This document shows, one piece after another, positions 25,320-33,985 of a stretch of 46,145 bases of DNA. The DNA comes from Oscillospiraceae bacterium (GTDB lineage Bacteria; Bacillota; Clostridia; Oscillospirales; Ruminococcaceae). Both the position numbers and the translations under genes were made by a program. The notes beneath the pieces are model-generated. The model was given only the letters and a program-made list of their open reading frames with translations. It was not told where the DNA came from and did not search any database. Positions within the stretch are counted from its first letter, which is position 1. Each line of letters starts with the position of its first letter. The stretch covers positions 1 through 46,145 of the forward strand of contig JAAVYW010000049.1 in assembly GCA_022791315.1 (NCBI GenBank). The letters run 5' to 3'.

Positions 25320-25544
25320 ATGTCGATTCATGACAAAATTGGAAAAAATATCACATATTTGCGCAAGGGGAAGGGGTTCACGCAGGAGGGCTTTGCCCTG
25401 GAATGCGGCATCAGCAGTTCCTATCTCCGGTTGATTGAACATGGCAAGGCCAATCCCACTATCAATGAGCTGATGCGGATTACCGACATGCTGGACGTGG
25501 AGATGGAGGCCCTGTTGGCAGACCCGGCGGCAGTGCAGGCTTAA
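25320..25544 (+). CDS. Small XRE-family DNA-binding protein
   Basis: The 74-residue protein is a single helix-turn-helix domain (residues 8-65, ITYLRKGKGFTQEGFALECG and SYLRLIEHGKANPTINELM). There is no ligand domain. GGAGGGAG precedes the ATG. The AT-rich 130 bases upstream must hold its promoter, but no clear boxes stand out. It ends 24 bases before the promoter of the next operon. It could be an autoregulated repressor; the targets are unknown. Confidence 0.82.
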   Translation: MSIHDKIGKNITYLRKGKGFTQEGFALECGISSSYLRLIEHGKANPTINELMRITDMLDVEMEALLADPAAVQA

Positions 25545-25568
25545 GAGGCCTGCACCGCACAATTCCGT

Positions 25569-25597
25569 TTGACTTCCCCCCGCTGCTGTTGTATGAT
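25569..25597 (+). promoter_or_regulatory. Promoter of the amidase-niaR operon
   Basis: TTGACT (25569-25574) and TATGAT (25592-25597) are separated by 17 bases, 22 bases before the amidase ATG. No TGTC-N2-GACA operator like the one at 27085 is visible here. Confidence 0.7.
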
Positions 25598-25619
25598 AAA
25601 GGCGAAAGGACTGAGTGCA

Positions 25620-26531
25620 ATGATAAATCCCATCATCACCTTAGCCGTGGTGAATTTCTTCCCCCAGCGGGGGGAGGTGGAGAAAAACGCCGCCCGCATC
25701 GGCGGCTATATCCGGGCCGCAGGCCGGCGGGGGGCAGACCTTGTCCTCTTCCCCGAGCTGGCCCTCACCGGCTACTGCGACGAAAAGGATACTCCCCTTG
25801 CGGAAAAGATGCAGGTGAAAAACGCCTGCTCCCTGGAAGACGGGCCGGTGCTCGCCCTGCGCAGGGCGGCAGAGGAGGCCGGTGTCTACGCCCTCTTCGG
25901 CGCGCCGGAGAAAGCAGGGGAAACGGTGTACAACGCCGCCTTTGTCTGCTGCCCCGACGGGCGGGCGCTCACCTACCGCAAGCTGCACCCCTTTGCGGAG
26001 GAAAACCGGTGGTGTTCTCCCGGAGATTCCCCGCTGCTCTTAGACACCCCCTTTGGGAAAATGGGGATGGGCATCTGCCACGACACCTATTCTTTCCCCG
26101 AGCTGCCCCGCTACTATGCCGCCCAGGGCGCAAAACTCTACCTGAACCTGACCGCGCTCTCAAGCATCAATACCTGGGATGATTTCTACCGCACCACCCT
26201 GCAGAGCCTGGTAATCCAGACCGGGATGTTCGTGGCCTCTGCCAATCTGTGCGGCAGCGACCTCTCCTGCAATTTCCCCGGCAGCAGCCTGGTGATGGGG
26301 CCCAGCCTGGGCTGGATCATGGGCAAGGAGTATCCCTATTGCCATGTCTACGCAGGGGGTGTGGGCTGCTTTGAGCAGGAGATGTTTTTGGCAACTATCG
26401 ACCTGTCCCGCGCCCTGCCGGGCGTGTTCGCGGAAAACCCCGCCACCGGCCGCCCGGACTTCCGCCCCGAGCGCTATGCGGCCTGGTACGGGGAACTGGC
26501 CGGAAACCGAAAGGAGGGAGCCGCCCGATGA
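25620..26531 (+). CDS. Nitrilase-superfamily amidase (carbon-nitrogen hydrolase)
   Basis: The 303-residue enzyme has the full Glu-Lys-Cys triad of the family: E46 (LVLFPELALTGY), K121 (TYRKLHPF) and C153 (MGICHDTYSFPE). It should hydrolyse an amide or nitrile-type C-N bond; the natural substrate is not visible. AAAGGA precedes the chosen ATG, and a longer reading would start inside the promoter. Its last bases overlap the niaR start by 4 (ATGA), so it is translationally coupled to the NAD-pathway repressor. This suggests a role in niacin or NAD metabolism, for example amide hydrolysis in salvage, but that is inference; omega-amidase-type activity is an alternative. Confidence 0.85.
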   Translation: MINPIITLAVVNFFPQRGEVEKNAARIGGYIRAAGRRGADLVLFPELALTGYCDEKDTPLAEKMQVKNACSLEDGPVLALRRAAEEAGVYALFGAPEKAGETVYNAAFVCCPDGRALTYRKLHPFAEENRWCSPGDSPLLLDTPFGKMGMGICHDTYSFPELPRYYAAQGAKLYLNLTALSSINTWDDFYRTTLQSLVIQTGMFVASANLCGSDLSCNFPGSSLVMGPSLGWIMGKEYPYCHVYAGGVGCFEQEMFLATIDLSRALPGVFAENPATGRPDFRPERYAAWYGELAGNRKEGAAR

Positions 26532-27052
26532 ATACAGAGGAACGGCGGGCAGCCATTGTCTGTGCCCTGCGGGAGCAAGTGGGGCCGGTGAGCGCCAGCG
26601 CACTGGCTGCCCGCTTCGGCGTCAGCCGCCAGATTATTGTGGGGGACGTTGCCCTGCTGCGGGCCAAGGATGTGCCCATCTTCGCCACCCCCAGGGGCTA
26701 TCTGCTGGAACAGGAGGGCCCCAGCTGTATCCGGCGTACCATTGCCTGCTGCCACAGCGGCGAGGATCAGCTGGCCGAGGAGCTCTTCACCGTGGTGGAC
26801 TTCGGCGGGGAGGTGGTGGATGTGATTGTAGAGCACCCCATCTACGGCCAAATCTCCGGCCAGCTCCATATCCAGAGCCGTTTCGACGTGCAGCGCTTCC
26901 TAGAAAAGCTGAAAACGGAACAGGCCAAGGCCCTTTCCAGCCTCACCGGCGGCATCCACCTGCACACAATTTCCTGCCCAAGTGAAGAAATTTATGAGCG
27001 AATCCTACAATCTTTGTCTGGGAAAGGCATTTTGCTTCCCAACGGGGATTGA
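26528..27052 (+). CDS. niaR: Niacin-responsive repressor NiaR (YrxA)
   Basis: The 174-residue protein has an N-terminal HTH_11 domain (residues 3-60, VSASALAARFGVSRQIIVGD) and a C-terminal 3H domain. Metal/ligand residues fit the Thermotoga NiaR pattern: H76, E84, H144 and H146 (CCHSGEDQLAEEL; GGIHLHT), with H103 in EHPIYGQ. NiaR represses NAD synthesis and niacin uptake genes when niacin is plentiful. It overlaps the amidase gene by 4 bases. A palindromic site TGTC-TT-GACA lies 32 bases downstream in front of a membrane protein gene, a likely target. Confidence 0.92.
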   Translation: MNTEERRAAIVCALREQVGPVSASALAARFGVSRQIIVGDVALLRAKDVPIFATPRGYLLEQEGPSCIRRTIACCHSGEDQLAEELFTVVDFGGEVVDVIVEHPIYGQISGQLHIQSRFDVQRFLEKLKTEQAKALSSLTGGIHLHTISCPSEEIYERILQSLSGKGILLPNGD

Positions 27053-27077
27053 CAAAGCTCCTGTAAACTCTTAGAAT
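27049..27077 (+). promoter_or_regulatory. Promoter of the PTS_EIIC_2-like gene
   Basis: A perfect TTGACA (27049-27054), overlapping the niaR stop, and TAGAAT (27072-27077) are 17 bases apart. Confidence 0.8.
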
Positions 27078-27084
27078 ATATATG

Positions 27085-27094
27085 TGTCTTGACA
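27085..27094 (+). promoter_or_regulatory. Candidate NiaR operator
   Basis: The palindrome TGTC-TT-GACA lies at the predicted transcription start, 7 bases after the -10 box, where a bound repressor would block initiation. It resembles the core of Firmicute NiaR sites as I recall it. Its position directly behind niaR supports the assignment. Confidence 0.6.
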
Positions 27095-27127
27095 GATTTG
27101 CAGGCACGAGAGAGGGGTTACAGGCAG

Positions 27128-28177
27128 ATGAAAAAGTTCAAAGCAGTCTTAAACGAAATCTTTATTGACGGGCTCAGCGGTATGGCGCTGGGGCTCTTCT
27201 CTACCCTGATTATCGGCACGATTATCGCCCAAATCGGCACGCTCATCGGCGGCGCGGCGGGGAGCTATATCATTGCCGTGAGCAATGTGGCAAAGACGCT
27301 CACCGGCGTGGGCATTGGCGTGGGGGTGGCCTGCAAGTTTAAAGAGGGCCCGTTGGTGACGGTCTCCGCGGCAGTGGCGGGCATGATTGGCGCTTTTCCC
27401 AGCCTGGCAGCGTTGGAGAGCTATGCCCTGGGCAAGCCGGGGGAACCTCTGGGCGCCTTTATCGCGGCGCTGGTGGCCATCAAGGTGGGGCACCTGGTGG
27501 CCGGCAAGACCAAGGTGGATATTCTGGTGACGCCCTTTGTCTCCATTGCCTCCGGCGCGGTGGCGGGCATCGTGGCCGGGCCGCCCATTTCGGCCTTTAT
27601 GGTCTGGCTGGGCCAAATCGTGAATTTCAATGTGGAGCAGCACCCCATTATCGGCGGCATCATTGTCTCGGTGCTGATGGGGATGATTCTCACCCTGCCC
27701 ATCAGCTCGGCGGCCATCGGGGTCTCCATGCAGCTCAGTGGCCTGGCGGCGGGCGCTGCCACCATCGGCTGCTGCTGCAACATGGTGGGCTTTGCCGTAG
27801 CCAGCTTCCGGGAAAACAAGGTGGGCGGCCTGGTGGCCCAGGGGGTGGGCACCTCCATGCTCCAGGTGCCCAATATTGTGCGCAGGCCCCTTATCTGGGT
27901 GCCCGCTATTGTGTCCAGCGCCCTGCTGGGGCCGGTGGCCTCTGCCCTGTTTGGGATGACCAGCACCCCGGTGGGCTCCGGCATGGGTTCGGCGGGCTTT
28001 GTGGGCCAGTTTGCCGCCTATTCCTCCATGACCGAGGGGGGCATGGCTCCCCTGGCAGCCCTGGGGCTTATCCTGCTGATGCACTTTGTGCTCCCCGCCG
28101 CTGTGACGCTGCTGTGCTCCGAGTTCATGCGGCGCATGGGCTGGATTCGAGAGGGAGATATGAAATTGGAGATGTGA
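27128..28177 (+). CDS. PTS_EIIC_2-family membrane protein, candidate niacin transporter
   Basis: The 349-residue protein is very hydrophobic, with about ten membrane segments rich in Gly and Ala (SGMALGLFSTLIIGTIIAQI; GGIIVSVLMGMILTLPISSA). It matches the PTS_EIIC_2-like family often annotated as PTS subunit IIC. No EIIA or EIIB genes are nearby and no phosphorylation domain is fused, so sugar phosphotransfer is doubtful. It has its own promoter with a candidate NiaR site, directly after niaR, so uptake of nicotinate, nicotinamide or a related compound is a good hypothesis. The start MKKFKAV was chosen after GAGAGGGG; TTG at 27089 is upstream of it. A strong terminator follows. Confidence 0.78.
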   Translation: MKKFKAVLNEIFIDGLSGMALGLFSTLIIGTIIAQIGTLIGGAAGSYIIAVSNVAKTLTGVGIGVGVACKFKEGPLVTVSAAVAGMIGAFPSLAALESYALGKPGEPLGAFIAALVAIKVGHLVAGKTKVDILVTPFVSIASGAVAGIVAGPPISAFMVWLGQIVNFNVEQHPIIGGIIVSVLMGMILTLPISSAAIGVSMQLSGLAAGAATIGCCCNMVGFAVASFRENKVGGLVAQGVGTSMLQVPNIVRRPLIWVPAIVSSALLGPVASALFGMTSTPVGSGMGSAGFVGQFAAYSSMTEGGMAPLAALGLILLMHFVLPAAVTLLCSEFMRRMGWIREGDMKLEM

Positions 28178-28191
28178 TTCCCGGTTTTATC

Positions 28192-28232
28192 ACAAGGGGC
28201 CTCTATCCGGACGTGGGATAGAGGCCCCTTGT
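28192..28232 (+). terminator. Hairpin terminator
   Basis: ACAAGGGGCCTCTATCC (28192-28208) pairs with the segment at 28215-28232 around a 6-base loop, 15 bases past the transporter stop. Confidence 0.85.
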
Positions 28233-28257
28233 CTTTCCGCTGGAACTGTGTTAGAAT
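28229..28257 (+). promoter_or_regulatory. Promoter of the GH63-like gene
   Basis: TTGTCT (28229-28234) and TAGAAT (28252-28257) are separated by 17 bases; the -35 box sits on the tail of the preceding terminator. Confidence 0.6.
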
Positions 28258-28305
28258 AGAGGCCAAAACGTGACACCCCTCGATGGGGGAAGAGGAGGAA
28301 AACCG

Positions 28306-30030
28306 ATGAAGCTGGATTTAAAAGCAGTCCCCTTCAGCAGGCGCGGGAGCTATCTGGCGCTCTCGTGGCACGAGGGGGAATTCAACCACAGGAAACTGGA
28401 AAAGGGGCTCTACCTGAGGACCATCCGGGGGGCGGCAAAGGAGCCCTTTGTGGCCCGGCTGCTCCCTTTGCAGAACGGGAACCCGGCTGCGTTTGCCGCA
28501 GAGGCCGGGCCCTCTGCAATGCGGCTCACCCCGGAAACAGGAGCAGGGGAAATCGAAATCGTATTTGCCGACCCCTCTACCATCCTGATACGGGGGCGCG
28601 GGGAAGGGATTGGCCTCTGCCTGGACTTTATGACCGGGGACGGCGCCTACAATTTCCTCCAGCCCGTACTTTCGGGGGACGAGACCTGGTATCTGGCAAA
28701 CTGCTTTAAGAACGGCTCCCGCTTCATGTGCCGAAACCAGAGGGGCATTGCCCGCCTGGAACAGGCCTGGCATATCAGCGGCGCGGATTACGGGAAGCTG
28801 GCAGCGGAAGCCCAGGACGGGGAATTCCTCCTGGTGCTGGAGGAAGTGCGGACAGACTGGGCCAACCGCCACCGGCAATGGGACATCGAGGCAGAGCGGG
28901 AAAAGGCGGAACAGGAGTTCCAGGCCTTTTACCAGTCCATGCCCCGTGTCCCCAGTGAATTTGAGGAGGTCCGGGAAGCCGCATCCTATGTCAATTGGAG
29001 CAGCATCGTGGATAAGAGCGGCTTCTTAAAGCGGGAGACCATGTACATGTCAAAAAACTGGATGTGCAATGTGTGGAGCTGGGACCACTGCTTCAACGCC
29101 ATTGCCCTGGCCGGGCACAATCCGGCCCTGGCCTGGGAGCAGTTCATGGTCCTCTTTGACCACCAGACGCCGGCGGGGCGGATTCCCGACAGCGTGAACG
29201 ACTCCATTGTCATTGACAACTACTGCAAGCCCCCCATCCACGGCTGGGCGCTCCACAAGATGAGGCAGAAAATGCAGCTGGACAGGGCCATGCTGGAGGA
29301 GGCCTGTGACAAGCTGGGGAAATGGACAATGTGGTGGCTCAACTACCGGGACCAGGACGGGGACGGGCTCTGCGAATACACCCACGGCAACGACTCCGGC
29401 TGGGACAACGCCACCGCTTTCCAGCTGCTCCCGCCGGTGACACTCCCCGACCTGGCGGCGTTTTTAGTGCTCCAAATGGAGGAGCTGGCAGAGCTGTCCC
29501 GGCTGCTGGGCCGGGAGCCCGAGGCCAAAACCTGGGAAGCCCGCGCCAAAGAGATGGCAGATAAGATGCTGGAAAAGCTCTTTGCGGATAACCTGCCTGT
29601 GGGGATACAGACTGTGACCGGGCAAAAAATCACTGCCCAGAGCTTAATCCTCTATCTGCCCATCCTGCTGGCAAAGCGGCTGCCGGAAGAGGTGCAGCAG
29701 GCCATGATTCGGGTTTTGGAGGGGGATACCTTCCTCACTGCCTACGGTTTTGCCACAGAGGCCGTGAAAAGCGAAGCCTATGAGGCGGACGGCTACTGGC
29801 GCGGGCCCATCTGGGCGCCCAGCACCATCCTGATTTTAGATGGGCTGTGGGCGTGCGGCAGGAGGGATTTTGTAAAGGACATGGCCCGGCGCTTTCTCAA
29901 GATGGTGGAAAAGAGCGGCTGCGCGGAAAACTTCGACGCGCTGACCGGGGAGGGGCTGCGGGACCGGGCCTATACCTGGACTTCCAGCATCACGCTGCTC
30001 CTGGCAGAGGACTATCTGTTGGAGAACTGA
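28306..30030 (+). CDS. GH63-like (alpha/alpha)6-barrel glycosidase
   Basis: The 574-residue protein has an N-terminal beta-rich part of about 220 residues and a C-terminal six-hairpin barrel of the trehalase/GH63 type. Typical blocks are CNVWSWDHCFNAIALAGHN, GRIPDSVNDS, EYTHGNDSGWDNAT (with the likely catalytic Asp) and DGYWRGPIWAPSTILILDGL. Related bacterial enzymes hydrolyse glucosylglycerate, mannosylglycerate or small alpha-glucosides. No signal peptide is present, so it is cytoplasmic. GAGGAGGA precedes the ATG. The exact sugar cannot be read; a trehalase-like role is an alternative. Confidence 0.82.
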   Translation: MKLDLKAVPFSRRGSYLALSWHEGEFNHRKLEKGLYLRTIRGAAKEPFVARLLPLQNGNPAAFAAEAGPSAMRLTPETGAGEIEIVFADPSTILIRGRGEGIGLCLDFMTGDGAYNFLQPVLSGDETWYLANCFKNGSRFMCRNQRGIARLEQAWHISGADYGKLAAEAQDGEFLLVLEEVRTDWANRHRQWDIEAEREKAEQEFQAFYQSMPRVPSEFEEVREAASYVNWSSIVDKSGFLKRETMYMSKNWMCNVWSWDHCFNAIALAGHNPALAWEQFMVLFDHQTPAGRIPDSVNDSIVIDNYCKPPIHGWALHKMRQKMQLDRAMLEEACDKLGKWTMWWLNYRDQDGDGLCEYTHGNDSGWDNATAFQLLPPVTLPDLAAFLVLQMEELAELSRLLGREPEAKTWEARAKEMADKMLEKLFADNLPVGIQTVTGQKITAQSLILYLPILLAKRLPEEVQQAMIRVLEGDTFLTAYGFATEAVKSEAYEADGYWRGPIWAPSTILILDGLWACGRRDFVKDMARRFLKMVEKSGCAENFDALTGEGLRDRAYTWTSSITLLLAEDYLLEN

Positions 30031-30056
30031 CGCCTGTTCCTTTTTCCGGAAAATTG

Positions 30057-30065
30057 TGCTACAAT
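30057..30065 (+). promoter_or_regulatory. Possible extended -10 promoter of rarA
   Basis: TGC directly precedes TACAAT (30060-30065), an extended -10 arrangement. No good -35 lies at the usual distance. Confidence 0.35.
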
Positions 30066-30120
30066 AGAGACCAGAGCGCAGCTGCGTTTTGGTCTCTATT
30101 CCTGTAAGGAGGGTTTTGCA

Positions 30121-31392
30121 ATGAGCGCACCGTTGGCCGACCGTATCCGCCCTTCCACCCTGGAAGAAGTGGTGGGGCAGGAGCACCTGCTGGGAGAGGG
30201 GCAGATGCTCTCCCGCATCATCCGTTCCGGCGCGGATGTGAACATGATTTTCTATGGCCCGCCCGGCGTAGGCAAGACCACAGTGGCCCAGATTATCGCC
30301 GCCCGGACAGGCAAGCTGATGCGCAAGCTCAACGGCACCCGGGCCGGTACGGCAGACATCAAGGCCATTGTGGGCGAGCTGGACACCCTGGGGGGCTTCG
30401 GGGGCATCCTGCTCTATCTGGACGAAATCCAGTACCTCAACAAAAAACAGCAGCAGACCCTGCTGGAATACATTGAAAACGGCTCTATCACCCTTATCGC
30501 TTCCACCACCGAGAACCCCTATTTTTATGTCTATAGCGCCATTCTAAGCCGGTGTACGGTCTTTGAATTCAAGCCGGTGGGCAAGGAGGCCATTGCCAAA
30601 TCCCTGCTCCGGGCGGTGCGGCTGCTGGAAGAGGAGAGCGGCGCGCCCATTGAGCTGTCGGAGGAGGCTGCCCTGGGCATTGCGGCGGGCTGCGGCGGCG
30701 ACGTGCGGAAGGCCCTCAGCTCCCTGGAGCTCTGCGCCCTCTCTGCGCCGCTTTTAGAGGGAAAGCGGCAGGTGAGCCTGGAAGACGTGCAGGCCGTCTC
30801 CCAAAAGAGCGCTATGCGCTATGACCGGGAGGGGGACGAGCACTATGACATCCTCTCCGCCTTCCAGAAATCCATGCGGGGCTCTGACCCGGACGCCGCC
30901 CTCCACTACCTGGCCCGGCTGTTGGAGGCGGGGGACCTGCCCTCGGTGTGCCGCCGCCTGCTGGTGTGCGCCTGCGAAGATGTGGGGCTGGCCTATCCCC
31001 AAATCATCCCCATCTGCAAGGCCGCAGTGGATACGGCGCTGCAGGTGGGCCTCCCCGAGGCCCGCATCCCCTTGGCCGACGCTGTCATCCTGGTGGCCCT
31101 CTCCCCCAAATCCAATTCCGGCGAGTCAGCCATTGATGCCGCCATGGCCGATGTGCAGGCCGGGAAAGCCGGCCCCATCCCCCGCCACCTGCAAAACAAA
31201 CACTACGATTCCGCCGAAGTGGCTAAGAAGGGGCAATTCTATCTCTATCCCCACGAGTACCCAAACCACTGGACACCCCAGCAGTACCTCCCTGACAGCT
31301 TAAAGGGCGCCCGCTACTACGACTTTGGCCCCAACAAAAACGAGCAGGCCTTCCGGCAGTATTGGGAGCGGGTAAAGGGGGAAAAGGGATAA
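30121..31392 (+). CDS. rarA: Replication-associated recombination ATPase RarA (MgsA)
   Basis: The 423-residue AAA+ ATPase acts at stalled replication forks and binds SSB in other bacteria. Walker A lies at residues 46-54 (GPPGVGKTT), Walker B is LLYLDEIQYLNKKQQ, and sensor 1 is LIASTTENPYFYV. The C-terminal half has the RarA tetramerisation blocks SAFQKSMRGSDPDAALHYLARLL and ARIPLADAVILVALSPKSN, and ends with PRHLQNKHY and YLYPHEYPNHW, which are diagnostic. AAGGAGGG precedes the ATG. Length is normal for the family. Confidence 0.95.
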   Translation: MSAPLADRIRPSTLEEVVGQEHLLGEGQMLSRIIRSGADVNMIFYGPPGVGKTTVAQIIAARTGKLMRKLNGTRAGTADIKAIVGELDTLGGFGGILLYLDEIQYLNKKQQQTLLEYIENGSITLIASTTENPYFYVYSAILSRCTVFEFKPVGKEAIAKSLLRAVRLLEEESGAPIELSEEAALGIAAGCGGDVRKALSSLELCALSAPLLEGKRQVSLEDVQAVSQKSAMRYDREGDEHYDILSAFQKSMRGSDPDAALHYLARLLEAGDLPSVCRRLLVCACEDVGLAYPQIIPICKAAVDTALQVGLPEARIPLADAVILVALSPKSNSGESAIDAAMADVQAGKAGPIPRHLQNKHYDSAEVAKKGQFYLYPHEYPNHWTPQQYLPDSLKGARYYDFGPNKNEQAFRQYWERVKGEKG

Positions 31393-31430
31393 AGCCGCCT
31401 GCCGGGCCTGGAAATTGTGTCTCCCCAGCC

Positions 31431-31459
31431 TTGTATTTCCCGCTGGAATCTGCTACTAT
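31431..31459 (+). promoter_or_regulatory. Promoter of the NhaC-type gene
   Basis: TTGTAT (31431-31436) and TACTAT (31454-31459) are separated by 17 bases, with an extended -10 TGC directly before the -10 box. Confidence 0.7.
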
Positions 31460-31494
31460 GAAACTATAGAAAAAACCAAACGGAGGGGAAAAAC

Positions 31495-32892
31495 GTGAAA
31501 AAAGAGGAAAAGGCAGCACAGCCTGTAAAATTTTGGTTATCCTTGGTGACATTTCTGGTGCTCATCGCCCTAGTGATATTGTTTACAGCCGGGCTGGGCA
31601 GCGCGCCCCATGTGCCCCTGCTGTTGGCGGCGGCCTTTGCCGCTGCCGTGGGGGCGCTTCACCGGTTCTCTTGGCAGGAGATGCTGGAGGGCATCACGCA
31701 GGCTATCACCCCGGCCCTGCCCGCCCTGCTCATTATCATGTCCATCGGCATCCTCATTGCCGCCTGGATGGCCGGCGGCGTCATCCCCACCATGGTCTAC
31801 TATGGGCTGCAAATCATCTCTCCCCGGTTCTTTTTGATAACGGCCCTGCTGCTGTGCTCCCTGGTCTCCCTGGCCCTTGGCAGCAGCTTGTCCACCATTG
31901 GCACTGTTGGGGTGGCCCTCTTTGGCATTGGCCAGGCAATCGGAATTCCCGGGCCCATTACGGTGGGGGCGATTGTCTCCGGGGCCTATTTCGGCGATAA
32001 GATGTCCCCTCTCTCCGATACCACGAACCTGGCCCCCTCGGTCTCGGACACCAATGTCTTTGACCATATCCGCCACATGATGGTGACTACCACCCCCACC
32101 TATCTCCTGTGCCTTATCCTCTATGGCGTATTGGGCTTTTTCTTCGGCCAAGGCGCCATCGATTCCTCCCAGGTACAGGCGACGCTGGACGTGCTGCAGA
32201 GCCAGTTCCTCATCCATCCCCTGCTGCTCCTGCCGCCGCTGCTGGTGCTGGTTATGGTGATTTTCCGCATCCCTGCCCTGCCCGGCCTGCTGGGGGCCGC
32301 CCTGTTGGGAATCCTTGCGGCGCTGGCCGTCCAGGGGGCGAGCCTCTCTTCCCTGCTGGGGACTGTGATGAACGGCTTTTCCGCCAGCACAGGGGTGGAA
32401 ACCGTGGACACCCTTTTAAACCGGGGCGGCATTTTGAGCATGATGCGCACCGTTGCCCTGATGCTGATTGCCCTGAGCTTTGCCGGTATTTTTGAAAAGA
32501 CAGGCATGGCAAAGGCAATTTTAGAGAAGGTCATCAGCCGTGTGAAGTCCGACAGGGGCTTAGTAATCGCCACAGTGCTCACCGCCTGGGGCGTGCTGCT
32601 GGGCACAGGCCAGCAATATGTGGCGATTATCATGACCGGGCGGCTGTTCCGCCCCCTCTACCAGGAGCATGACCTGAAGCCCCAAAACCTCAGCCGTGCC
32701 CTGGAGGACGCCGGGACCGTGTTTGGCGGCATTGTCCCCTACAGTACAGGGGCGGGCTTTACGGAGAACATGCTGGGGATTTCTGCCTGGCAATATGGGC
32801 CCTTCACTTTCTTCAGCTGGCTGAATCCCCTGGTTGCCATCGCAATCGCCGCCATGGGGAAGAGTATGCCAAAAAACGGAGAAAAGGAGTAG
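31495..32892 (+). CDS. nhaC: NhaC-family Na+/H+ antiporter
   Basis: The 465-residue membrane protein has about eleven to twelve hydrophobic segments. The NhaC hallmark GAYFGDKMSPLSDTTNLAPS lies in the middle, with LALGSSLSTIGTVGVA before it and GTVFGGIVPYSTGAGF near the end. Such proteins exchange Na+ (or an organic substrate, as in the malate/lactate antiporter branch) for protons. The start is GTG with GGAGGGG upstream. It ends 10 bases before the convergent acyltransferase gene, with no terminator hairpin in between. Confidence 0.9.
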   Translation: MKKEEKAAQPVKFWLSLVTFLVLIALVILFTAGLGSAPHVPLLLAAAFAAAVGALHRFSWQEMLEGITQAITPALPALLIIMSIGILIAAWMAGGVIPTMVYYGLQIISPRFFLITALLLCSLVSLALGSSLSTIGTVGVALFGIGQAIGIPGPITVGAIVSGAYFGDKMSPLSDTTNLAPSVSDTNVFDHIRHMMVTTTPTYLLCLILYGVLGFFFGQGAIDSSQVQATLDVLQSQFLIHPLLLLPPLLVLVMVIFRIPALPGLLGAALLGILAALAVQGASLSSLLGTVMNGFSASTGVETVDTLLNRGGILSMMRTVALMLIALSFAGIFEKTGMAKAILEKVISRVKSDRGLVIATVLTAWGVLLGTGQQYVAIIMTGRLFRPLYQEHDLKPQNLSRALEDAGTVFGGIVPYSTGAGFTENMLGISAWQYGPFTFFSWLNPLVAIAIAAMGKSMPKNGEKE

Positions 32893-32902
32893 GCGGCACC
32901 TG

Positions 32903-33949
32903 CTATACCAATTTCCGCAGCAGCGGGATTTTCTTCACGCAGAAAGTGAAGAGGATGCTGGCTAAAAGGGTGGCAAGAAAATGCACAGGGACTAAAAGAA
33001 AGGCCGAGCCCTCGCGGATGTATTTGGTTGCCAAATTCAGCAGAAACGGGTGGATAAGATAGACCCCAAGCGTCAGTTCCGATAGGAAAGAAACGGCTTT
33101 GGCAAAACCGGGGTGCTCCAACAGGCGGCCCGCTGCCTTGGCCCGCTGGAAAACTGTGAAGATACCCACGGCCTCCAGGAAGACAAAGAGGCAGAAATTG
33201 TCCATATATTTTGTGACGTGGGCGCCGCTGCGCCAGCTGGCTAAAAACGTGGCGGCTGCCGTTCCCAAATAGCCCACAGGGGCCATCCAGCACAGGGCTT
33301 TTTCCCATTTTGGTTTCAGCTCTGCCGTGCGGAGGGCATAGCCCAGGAGAAAGTAGCCTGCAAAGTCCGTAAAGAAATACAGGTGCGCTTTGCTGTTTAG
33401 CAGCGTGTTAAGGGGAGCAAAGCCCGGCAGCATGGCCGCTGTCTTTGCCAGCACGCCAAAGAGCGCCCAGAACCCTAAATAGTACCAGAGGGCTTTGCGC
33501 TCCCTGGCAATAAGCCGCAGCACGGGCACTGCCAGATAGAGCCCAACTATCATATACAGATACCACAGATGGTAATGCCCCAACAGCGCATTGCCCAAAA
33601 AGGTCTTCCAGGAAATCTCCGCGCCCCGGCACAGGGGAAGGATCACCTGATGGAACCCCGCGTAACCCACCGACCAAACCAGTAAGACAAACGCCGTCTG
33701 GAGCACATGCCTTTGATAGAGCTTTTTCAGGGGCATCTCCCGTTCCGGGTCCAGCAGGAACGCCCCGCTGAGCATCACAAACACCGGCACACTGTAGCGC
33801 ACCGCTGTGTCAAAGAGCGCTGCCGCTATAAAATCCGGCCCCGGCTTGTTCCAGCTGCTGGCCGCCGCGTGGAGCATCACCACCGAAAACGCCGCAAACA
33901 CCCGCATGGCATCCATTCGCAAATCCCGTCCCACCTGTTGTCCTGTCAA
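32903..33949 (-). CDS. Membrane acyltransferase (acyltransferase_3/OafA-like)
   Basis: The multi-pass membrane protein belongs to the acyltransferase_3 family, which moves acyl groups (often acetyl) to surface glycans. MDAMRVFAAFSVVMLHAA with its His is the family N-terminus, and YHLWYLYMIVGLYLAVPVL and GVYLIHPF are further typical segments. The start is unsettled. The frame is open up to an ATG at 34030 that has no ribosome binding site and would translate two perfect palindromes. TTG at 33949 or GTG at 33934, each after AGGA-type sites, match the sister protein better, so 33949 was chosen. It is a near neighbour paralogue of 34130-35170, likely from tandem duplication. Confidence 0.8.
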   Translation of the reverse strand: MTGQQVGRDLRMDAMRVFAAFSVVMLHAAASSWNKPGPDFIAAALFDTAVRYSVPVFVMLSGAFLLDPEREMPLKKLYQRHVLQTAFVLLVWSVGYAGFHQVILPLCRGAEISWKTFLGNALLGHYHLWYLYMIVGLYLAVPVLRLIARERKALWYYLGFWALFGVLAKTAAMLPGFAPLNTLLNSKAHLYFFTDFAGYFLLGYALRTAELKPKWEKALCWMAPVGYLGTAAATFLASWRSGAHVTKYMDNFCLFVFLEAVGIFTVFQRAKAAGRLLEHPGFAKAVSFLSELTLGVYLIHPFLLNLATKYIREGSAFLLVPVHFLATLLASILFTFCVKKIPLLRKLV

Positions 33950-33985
33950 TTTGTGCACATCCTCTCTGTCTCGCCAGTCAGAGGG

